A stretch of 33,844 nucleotides of DNA from Bacillota bacterium (GTDB lineage: Bacteria > Bacillota > Limnochordia > DTU080): the NCBI GenBank assembly GCA_012838035.1, contig DUQB01000064.1:1-33844 (forward strand), read 5' to 3'. Made by a program: the position numbers and the translations under genes. Every line of letters starts with the position of its first letter. Position 1 is the stretch's first letter. The notes under the pieces were generated by a model, which had not been told where the DNA came from, made no database searches, and saw nothing but the letters and a program-made list of their open reading frames with translations. Positions 24,959-30,854 of this stretch are shown here, one piece after another.

Positions 24959-24976
24959 CATGTTGCCGTCGCATTA

Positions 24977-25005
24977 AGTATACAGCTCTGTTGCAAAAAT
25001 GTCCA
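24977..25005 (-). promoter_or_regulatory. Sigma-A-type promoter of the TPP-riboswitch operon
   Basis: On the minus strand: -35 TGGACA (25005-25000), a 17-base spacer, and -10 TATACT (24982-24977), each matching consensus at five of six bases. Transcription would begin near 24970, just before the aptamer. Confidence 0.8.
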
Positions 25006-25048
25006 TCATAGTTAAGGGGTAAACGACATGAAATGGCATATGGATGGC

Positions 25049-25077
25049 TTGCGCCTTCAGGTGTTGGGTGATATGCT
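25049..25077 (+). promoter_or_regulatory. Candidate promoter of the tRNA-Arg gene
   Basis: TTGCGC and TATGCT are separated by 17 bases, with the -10 ending 14 bases before the tRNA. The hexamers match consensus only partly (three and four of six), so confidence is limited. Confidence 0.4.
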
Positions 25078-25091
25078 TTCATTAGAGTTGC

Positions 25092-25168
25092 GCGTCCGTA
25101 GCTCAGCTGGATAGAGTGTCTGACTTCGAATCAGAAGGCCACAGGTTCGAGTCCTGTCGGGCGCACCA
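25092..25168 (+). tRNA. tRNA-Arg(TCG)
   Basis: A full cloverleaf of 77 bases: acceptor GCGTCCG pairs with CGGGCGC (one G-U), D-arm GCTCAGCTGGATAGAGT, anticodon arm TCTGA-CTTCGAA-TCAGA with anticodon TCG (reads CGA), and T-arm CAGGTTCGAGTCCTG. The terminal CCA is encoded. The gene stands alone between divergently arranged units. Confidence 0.96.
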
Positions 25169-25169
25169 G

Positions 25170-25201
25170 CCGGAAACCCTACCGTTTGGTAGGGTTTCCG
25201 G
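25170..25201 (+). terminator. Intrinsic terminator of tRNA-Arg
   Basis: CCGGAAACCCTACC and GGTAGGGTTTCCGG form a 14-bp perfect stem with a GTTT loop, two bases after the CCA end. A short T-rich tail (GTTTGTTG) follows. Confidence 0.88.
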
Positions 25202-25376
25202 GTTTGTTGCGGCTTTGGGTATCTAATCGGTATCATAACGACTCCCCAGCTCGGTTCGCGCCCTTCTCTCCTTTATAGTTACAACCCCAGCAGGATGCAT
25301 CCCCGCGACTAAAGCTTGGAACTCCATTCCGGAACTGATTCGGTAACCCGATGTTAACAGTCATCTATCCACCGTC

Positions 25377-25390
25377 TTGATCCAGGTCAA
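25377..25390. promoter_or_regulatory. FNR/CRP-like operator upstream of the RIC-like gene
   Basis: TTGATccagGTCAA matches the FNR consensus TTGATnnnnATCAA at nine of ten positions. It lies 108 bases before the RIC-like start; a TATAGA (25418-25423) about 35 bases downstream could be the -10. A perfect version of the same site occurs downstream at 27706. Confidence 0.55.
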
Positions 25391-25497
25391 TTTCTCAATA
25401 ACTGAATCATGGTACCCTATAGACGCAAGGAACGAATGAACCTGCGCTAGACGGCGCAGCGTATACGATACCGACCATTTGCGAAGGAGCGGACGAC

Positions 25498-25791
25498 ATG
25501 ACGATTTTCAACGTAGTAAAAGAGCAGAACTGGGAGAAGCTCAACCTGTATGTACCGGTTGTGGCACGGGTGCACGGCGGCAGCCATCCGGAGTTCCTGG
25601 AAGTGAAAAGGCTCTTTGATCGGTTGCGGAGCAAAGTGGAGGCGGCAGGAGCGGGAAAGCCGGACCTGCAGGACGAGTTCCAAGAGCTGCGACGGATCAC
25701 CAATGACTACACCGTGCCGGAGGATGTCTGCGAAAGCTATGAAGCCGTATACCGGATGTTGGCCGAACTGGATCAGGCATACTACGGCTAG
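25498..25791 (+). CDS. Small RIC/hemerythrin-like protein
   Basis: A 97-residue helical protein with ARVHGGSHPEFLEVKRLFDRL (His26, His30, Glu32/Glu35), resembling the first metal-binding helix of the di-iron Fe-S-cluster repair proteins (RIC/ScdA/YtfE). Further acidic residues (DEFQELRRITNDYT) and Cys78 (EDVCESYEAVYRML) follow. It lacks the later His residues needed for a full di-iron site, so it is a short relative rather than a complete YtfE. AAGGAG lies eight bases before ATG. It is 44 bases upstream of a metal-transport ATPase and likely in the same operon. A role in iron or nitrosative-stress handling is inferred. Confidence 0.65.
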   Translation: MTIFNVVKEQNWEKLNLYVPVVARVHGGSHPEFLEVKRLFDRLRSKVEAAGAGKPDLQDEFQELRRITNDYTVPEDVCESYEAVYRMLAELDQAYYG

Positions 25792-25835
25792 GTAGCGCTA
25801 AGTGGCGGCGACATTGAGATAGAGGAGATGAGAAG

Positions 25836-27692
25836 ATGCAACACCAGATATTGCGCAATAAGAATAAGATCACCGTCATCAGTGGCGTTCTCATTGCCTT
25901 GGGTTTTTTGAGCCTATGGACCGTCGGCAATGAGCTTGTATTTGAGTGGGCTCTAATCATCGCTTCTATTCTCGGCGCAGCGCCTATTGCTATTCAAGCA
26001 TATCAGGCTCTCAAGGTAAAAGTCGTCAGTATCGACGTCCTCGTCACGCTCGCAGTTACCGGCGCGTTCTTGCTTCGGAACTTCGAAGAATCGGCCATCG
26101 TCACCTTCCTCTTTTTGTTCGGCGCTTATCTGGAACAGCGGACGCTCAACAAAACCCGTTCGGCAATTAAAGAGCTTACGGAGATGGCTCCTGAGAGCGC
26201 TTTGAAGCTGATGGACGACGGGGAGTATGTCGAGGTCGAGGTGGACGAAGTAGAGGTTGGCGATGTGTTACTGGTGAAAACAGGCGCCAAAGTACCTGTG
26301 GACGGTACTGTTTTGTCCGGTGAAGGGAGCATCAACGAAGCCGGCATTACCGGCGAGTCCATTCCAGTCGGTAAGGAAAAAGAGTCAAAGGTTTATGCCG
26401 GTACCATTCTGGACAATGGTACTCTGCAAATCGTCGCCGACCGGGTGGGAGAAGACACCACCTTCGGCAAGATCATTGAACTGGTGGAGGAAGCGCAAGA
26501 CTCCAAGTCCGAAGCCGAACGCTTTATTGACCGTTTCTCGCGGTACTATACGCCGGCGGTATTGCTCATTGCCTTTATCGTCTGGTTGTTCTCCCGTGAT
26601 ATTGCGTCGGCTGTCACTATTCTGGTGCTCGGTTGCCCCGGGGCTTTGGTCATCGGCGTGCCCGTATCGAACGTTGCTGGTATCGGCAATGGAGCACGCC
26701 GCGGCATCCTCCTAAAAGGCAGCGAAGTCATTGGCGATTTCAGCAGAGTCGACACCATGGTTTTTGACAAAACAGGGACGCTCACCATGGGCGCACCTGC
26801 GGTTTCAGCTGTTGAATACTACGGCGAAAACATCCCCGAAGCCTTAGGCTACCTGGCCAGTATTGAGCGTGAATCGGATCATCCCTTGGCTAAAGCCGTA
26901 CTGGACGAAATCGGTGAGACGGAGTACTCTGTCGTGGAGAACACCGAGGTAGTAAAAGGCGGCGGCATTGTAGCCACAGTGAATGGGCATCGCGTGGCAG
27001 TCGGCAACGTAGCCCTTATGGTAAAAGAGAATGTGGTACTAAACGAAAAAGCACAGGCGGACATAGCTCGTCTGGAGCGACAGGGCAACTCCTTGGTGTT
27101 ATCCGCTGTTGATGGGGAGCTGAAAATCCTCATGGGCGTGCGTGATCAAACCCGGCCTGGAGCGAAGGAGCACTTGCAAGAGCTTAAGAAACTTGGCGTC
27201 AAGCATCTGGTGATGCTTTCCGGCGATAACCAGGGCACTGTGGACATAGTGGGCCGGGAACTCGGCCTAACGGAAGCGCATGGGAATATGCTGCCTGAAG
27301 ATAAATCGGCTTTCATCAAGCGACTGATTGAACAAGAAGGTCGCATAGTCGCATTCGTCGGCGATGGCGTCAACGACAGCCCGTCGTTAGCCTTGGCTAA
27401 CATCGGTATAGCCATGGGCGGGGGCACGGATGTAGCTATAGAGACATCAGACGTGGTGCTCATGAACTCCAACCTCGGCCATCTGCCCCATGCCTTAGGC
27501 TTGGCCAAAGCTACGGCCCGAAACATGAAGCAGAACATCCTCATTGCCGTCGGCGTTGTTCTGGTACTCATCAGCGCCCTCATATTCAGCGACTGGATGA
27601 ACATGTCCATTGGTATGCTGGTGCACGAAGGAAGCATATTGGCGGTCATCCTCAACGGGATGAGGCTCCTGAGTTATCGGCAAAAGGCCTAA
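25836..27692 (+). CDS. P1B-type heavy-metal ATPase with CPG motif
   Basis: A complete P-type metal pump of 618 residues: actuator ITGES (171-175), membrane motif LGCPGALVIG (Cys267-Pro268-Gly269), phosphorylation DKTGT (Asp311), metal-ATPase HP motif SDHPLAKAV (349-350) and hinge GDGVND (509-514). The last helix region has HEGS (597-600), recalling the HEGG(S)T of the P1B-4 group. There is no N-terminal HMA domain; a separate HMA protein is encoded just downstream. The CPG triad replaces the usual CPC or SPC, so the metal is uncertain (copper, zinc, iron and manganese all possible). GAGGAG lies eight bases before ATG. Such ATPases export metal from the cytosol. Confidence 0.92.
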   Translation: MQHQILRNKNKITVISGVLIALGFLSLWTVGNELVFEWALIIASILGAAPIAIQAYQALKVKVVSIDVLVTLAVTGAFLLRNFEESAIVTFLFLFGAYLEQRTLNKTRSAIKELTEMAPESALKLMDDGEYVEVEVDEVEVGDVLLVKTGAKVPVDGTVLSGEGSINEAGITGESIPVGKEKESKVYAGTILDNGTLQIVADRVGEDTTFGKIIELVEEAQDSKSEAERFIDRFSRYYTPAVLLIAFIVWLFSRDIASAVTILVLGCPGALVIGVPVSNVAGIGNGARRGILLKGSEVIGDFSRVDTMVFDKTGTLTMGAPAVSAVEYYGENIPEALGYLASIERESDHPLAKAVLDEIGETEYSVVENTEVVKGGGIVATVNGHRVAVGNVALMVKENVVLNEKAQADIARLERQGNSLVLSAVDGELKILMGVRDQTRPGAKEHLQELKKLGVKHLVMLSGDNQGTVDIVGRELGLTEAHGNMLPEDKSAFIKRLIEQEGRIVAFVGDGVNDSPSLALANIGIAMGGGTDVAIETSDVVLMNSNLGHLPHALGLAKATARNMKQNILIAVGVVLVLISALIFSDWMNMSIGMLVHEGSILAVILNGMRLLSYRQKA

Positions 27693-27705
27693 AAGATCCA
27701 CGGAA

Positions 27706-27719
27706 TTGATGCGGATCAA
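27706..27719. promoter_or_regulatory. Perfect FNR-consensus operator before the HMA gene
   Basis: TTGATgcggATCAA is an exact match to the FNR consensus palindrome. A TAGAAT hexamer at 27743-27748 would place a transcription start near 27755, about 42 bases from the centre of the palindrome, which is the class II activation distance known for FNR. Confidence 0.65.
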
Positions 27720-27819
27720 GGCGTTGCATCGATAGAGTGGAATAGAATGAACTTAAGAGCGGAAACAAAAGACATCCTTAAAAGAGACATACAATAAAAT
27801 GAGTTGGAGAGGAGTCTGG

Positions 27820-28050
27820 ATGATGAAGGCCGCGACACTGCAATTGGAAACACTGACTTGCCCATCTTGCGCCGCTAAAATTGAGGGTGCGCTCAAGAGT
27901 TTGAACGGAGTAGATCAAGGGTCCATTAAGGTGCTGTTTAACTCCAGTAAAGTAAAACTCAATTTCGATGCGGACACGATTGCACTTGATGATATTACTC
28001 AGGCGATCACCAAGATGGGTTACATCGTAGAGAAATCCGTCGTGAAATAA
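27820..28050 (+). CDS. HMA-domain metallochaperone (CopZ/MerP-like)
   Basis: A 76-residue heavy-metal-associated domain with the metal-binding loop LTCPSCAAKIEGAL (CxxC), then the beta-alpha-beta pattern VDQGSIKVLFNSSKVKLNFDAD and ITQAITKMGYIVEKS typical of CopZ, MerP and ATPase N-terminal domains. The ATG at 27820 (or the next one, 27823) has GAGGAG at the right distance; the frame extends to 27799 without a site. It can deliver metal to the preceding ATPase, which lacks its own HMA domain. A terminator-like hairpin follows at 28092. Confidence 0.88.
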   Translation: MMKAATLQLETLTCPSCAAKIEGALKSLNGVDQGSIKVLFNSSKVKLNFDADTIALDDITQAITKMGYIVEKSVVK

Positions 28051-28091
28051 CGGCTGCGGCAGGCCGCATCGCGATTTGGATTAGCAGTACG

Positions 28092-28125
28092 AACAGGTGC
28101 GCTTCGCTATGGAGGCGCACCTGTT
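28092..28125. terminator. Bidirectional hairpin between HMA and DUF4886 genes
   Basis: AACAGGTGCGC and GCGCACCTGTT form an 11-bp perfect stem with a 12-base loop between the two convergent genes. No long U-run on either side; position and stem strength support a shared terminator. Confidence 0.7.
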
Positions 28126-28146
28126 TACACGCTATGTTGGTAAAGG

Positions 28147-29019
28147 TTATTTCGTTATCGGCCCGCCGTAGGTTTTTACCGCTTCATGGGCCGTTTGCCG
28201 CAAGATGGCCGCTTCTTCTTCTGTTACCCCTTCGGGACGGAAGGGATTATCCGCAATTAGTCGGCCGGTAAACATCTCATACCAAACGGCATTGGTGAGG
28301 TAGCAGCCTTTCGCATTGGCATGTCGCTCATCCATCGCCAGTTCGGCATTGCCTGAAGGTGTGTTGCCTATGCGCCACCGATAACCGACTATCAGGGATT
28401 TGGACTGATCGGGTAACTCAAGCGGTTTCGGATCGGCAAAGTTGTAGTTGGGGTCCGGTTGGTATTTGAATATGGCTCTAGCCTGCTGCATAGCATACCC
28501 ACTGGGCAAAATGGGAAGTCCGTATTGCTGCGCAAGCTCGGCGTAGTTCTCTTTGAGCTTGGCGTACATAGTCTCCTGCGTAATGTCCCATTCCTTGAGC
28601 AAGGGTGCATCAATACGATATGCCCAGGTTTGGTGGATGACGGGTTGGGCTTGCGGTGCGAGTTCCTTGGCGAGATTGATCAAATTATCGAAGTAGGGCT
28701 GGTACGTCTCTTTTCTCCAGCTATCATGACTCACCTGTTGTAAGACTATGTAATCCCACTTATCCAGAACAAGTGCTTCTCGCAGCGTGGAAGGTACGGG
28801 TTCTTGTACAAGTCCCGAGTCGATGAGGCGTCGCGGATAAGGCTTTACGTCAGGCAGTAGATCGCACTGCCTGACGAGATTCCAATGCTTCTGCAAAGAA
28901 CAACCGCCCAGCGTCATCTTACAGATGGTGAGATCCGCTTTGCCCATAGCAATTAGATCCGGCATATACACAGTAGCATTTTCGGTGAAACTGTTGCCGA
29001 TCGCCAACACTTTAGTCAT
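28147..29019 (-). CDS. DUF4886/SGNH-hydrolase-like protein
   Basis: A 290-residue protein with the DUF4886 pattern: VLAIGNSFTENATVYMPDL at the N-terminus (Ser10 in GNSFT, the SGNH block I nucleophile position), WDYIVLQQVSHDS (block III-like), and a C-terminal AMDERHANAKGCYLTNAVWYEMFTG providing the Asp and His of the triad. SGNH enzymes remove acyl groups from sugars or lipids; the exact substrate is unknown. There is no signal peptide. ATG at 29019 is eight bases after GGTGG; GTG at 29031 overlaps that site. It is a single-gene unit, divergent from the O-antigen-ligase-like gene. Confidence 0.82.
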   Translation of the reverse strand: MTKVLAIGNSFTENATVYMPDLIAMGKADLTICKMTLGGCSLQKHWNLVRQCDLLPDVKPYPRRLIDSGLVQEPVPSTLREALVLDKWDYIVLQQVSHDSWRKETYQPYFDNLINLAKELAPQAQPVIHQTWAYRIDAPLLKEWDITQETMYAKLKENYAELAQQYGLPILPSGYAMQQARAIFKYQPDPNYNFADPKPLELPDQSKSLIVGYRWRIGNTPSGNAELAMDERHANAKGCYLTNAVWYEMFTGRLIADNPFRPEGVTEEEAAILRQTAHEAVKTYGGPITK

Positions 29020-29336
29020 TGGTGTAGCCACCTTTGTATGTAATTTGGCACGTTGCTCGTATAAGGACGCTATCTGTTATATTGGCAGCCGCGCCACGTA
29101 CTCCTGCCATAATGTAAAGATGTCTAAGTACCGGCGTATTTAGCCGATCACAGCCGGGCGGTAAGCCAATGGTTTCGGTAACGGCGGACAAACTTGCTGT
29201 GAGACGGCGGAATCGCCGCATATCGCCCAATCCCGGCAGGAAGACGGCAGGATTACGCCAAGAGCTGGTCGAAGTCTGCTCCAGTCATATGCGCTGTCGT
29301 TCGGATACGTTTAGACGGCGCAGGAGGTGTGGTCGG
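29020..29336. other. Divergent intergenic region, 317 bases
   Basis: Between the DUF4886 gene (minus) and the O-antigen-ligase-like gene (plus). A TTGCTC...TTATAT pair (18-base spacing) near 29052-29081 on the plus strand is a weak promoter candidate. The longer open frame upstream of the ligase start is rich in Arg and has no ribosome binding site, so it is judged non-coding. Confidence 0.4.
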
Positions 29337-30512
29337 ATGCAGAAACCGCACAGGGATGCGGTCTGGGGGTTTTTAGCGCCCATCAGTCCGTTGTTTGTTC
29401 TCGCGTACTTCGCCTGGCTCGCCCGTCGGTTCAAGTTGATTGCTGAAAGTTTTTTGCATGATAAAGCCACTTTATACGCATTTATCGGTATGATTATATC
29501 AGGTGTGTTGAGCGCTTCACGGGCGCCGGACCCCAGAGACGGTTTTATTGTGATGTGGGTTTTGGTGATATTCATCGGCATGTACGCATTAGGACGCTGG
29601 GGCGTAGAAAAGCCGAAAGCGTTCGTCCAAGCGCTGGTATTCGGCTCCGGTTTTTTAGGAATCGTGGTGTTTATCGCCTATACGATGCGTTTGAACATTC
29701 ACATCGGTTCCATACCCATTCTGGTCGGCTTGCGTCGAGGCAACGTATTAGGCATGGCGGCCAACGGCTTGGCTGCGCTCATGGAAGCAGGCGTAGTCGG
29801 TGGTATTGGGCTGGCCATCTACCGGGCGGAATATCGCCTGCACAACATTGCGGCAAGCTTTCTGAGTCTAATCGGCGTTTTCTGCACCGTCTCACGCGGC
29901 GGTATGGTCGCGATCGCCGTATCCGCAGCTTTGTTGTTGGCTCTAAGCTGGAAGGTCTGGAAACGCTTTCTCCCCTATGCGGTGGCAGTGGTTTTACTTG
30001 TGGGCGTGGTGGTGGCGACATGGCCGAATCTCGACAGACGAATCGTATCGATAGCCCAGCCTGAACACCACAAAGTACGGCTGCAGATATATCGCGGGAT
30101 CGTGTCCATGGTCGCGGATCATCCGCTGCTTGGCGTAGGGCCCGGTAATTTCACCACCGTTTTCCCGCAGTATCAATTACCCGAGCAGGAAGTGTGGGCT
30201 ACGACGCCGCACAACATCTATTTTTACGTACTTACAGGTTGGGGTTTGTTAGGCTTTACGATCTTTTTCGGCTGGATTTTCCTTACCGTGGTGGTACCGC
30301 TGTGGCGCAAATTCTCACCCTGGCGGTGCATAGTGTTTACTATGATGCTCACCTTCTGGTCGCATGTGCTGTTCGACGATCTGTTTATCGCTCACATCCC
30401 CATTTTGATGGGGCTTGTAGCTCGCCCCGAACTTGATGCGGCAGTTGATGAGGAGACTGAAGGTAAGCGTACTGAGGTCGGCGCAGAGCAGGGCGTTCCG
30501 GCTACCGGATAG
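29337..30512 (+). CDS. O-antigen ligase/polymerase-like membrane protein (Wzy_C family)
   Basis: A polytopic protein of 391 residues with about ten membrane helices. The large loop near the C-terminus carries the Wzy/WaaL-type motif VADHPLLGVGPGNFTTVFPQY followed by TPHNIYFYVLTGWGLLGF, with the His that is conserved in these glycosyl ligases and polymerases. Such proteins polymerise or transfer undecaprenyl-linked glycans to the cell surface, or glycosylate surface proteins. The start is ATG at 29337 with AGGAGGT eight bases upstream. No other glycan-assembly genes are in the window, so the acceptor is unknown. Confidence 0.82.
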   Translation: MQKPHRDAVWGFLAPISPLFVLAYFAWLARRFKLIAESFLHDKATLYAFIGMIISGVLSASRAPDPRDGFIVMWVLVIFIGMYALGRWGVEKPKAFVQALVFGSGFLGIVVFIAYTMRLNIHIGSIPILVGLRRGNVLGMAANGLAALMEAGVVGGIGLAIYRAEYRLHNIAASFLSLIGVFCTVSRGGMVAIAVSAALLLALSWKVWKRFLPYAVAVVLLVGVVVATWPNLDRRIVSIAQPEHHKVRLQIYRGIVSMVADHPLLGVGPGNFTTVFPQYQLPEQEVWATTPHNIYFYVLTGWGLLGFTIFFGWIFLTVVVPLWRKFSPWRCIVFTMMLTFWSHVLFDDLFIAHIPILMGLVARPELDAAVDEETEGKRTEVGAEQGVPATG

Positions 30513-30854
30513 GGAGTAATACGCGGCTGTGTTTGCCTTCTTTAGCAAGAAGATGCCTTTGCGCCGAGTCACAGAGTTTAATGAGCTTATATCTCATGCG
30601 ATTGCGTTCCCCAGCGAGTAAACGGCAGGTACAGATAACTTGCCCATCGGAGGTTGGCGGAGCAATGTCTCTGCTCGGCCTTGCAGCTTGCGCATCGGCT
30701 TGTAGTCGCTTAACATGAGATTATATGGCAGTAATCCACTCATAGCGCACGCGTATGGTCACATCACCGCAAGTCCGTGGCCACCGGGTGGCAGCCGCCC
30801 TTAGAGGCGCCCGGCATGATGGCGCAGGTCGTGATTACTCACAAAGGAGACATT
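30513..30854. other. Intergenic region, 342 bases, no supported gene
   Basis: No credible gene was seen. Short pairings occur (ATGAG with CTCAT at about 30577-30600; GCCGCCC with GGCGCC at about 30792-30810). A TTGTAG...TATATG arrangement near 30702 is a weak promoter candidate for the FAD protein. Confidence 0.4.

Noticed and set aside
27799-27819. Seven-residue extension of the HMA protein
   Set aside because: No ribosome binding site before 27799; GAGGAG lies inside the extension and fits ATG 27820 or 27823.
29169-29336. 56-residue N-terminal extension of the O-antigen-ligase-like protein
   Set aside because: Arg-rich, without a ribosome binding site, whereas ATG 29337 has AGGAGGT eight bases upstream and begins just before the first membrane helix.
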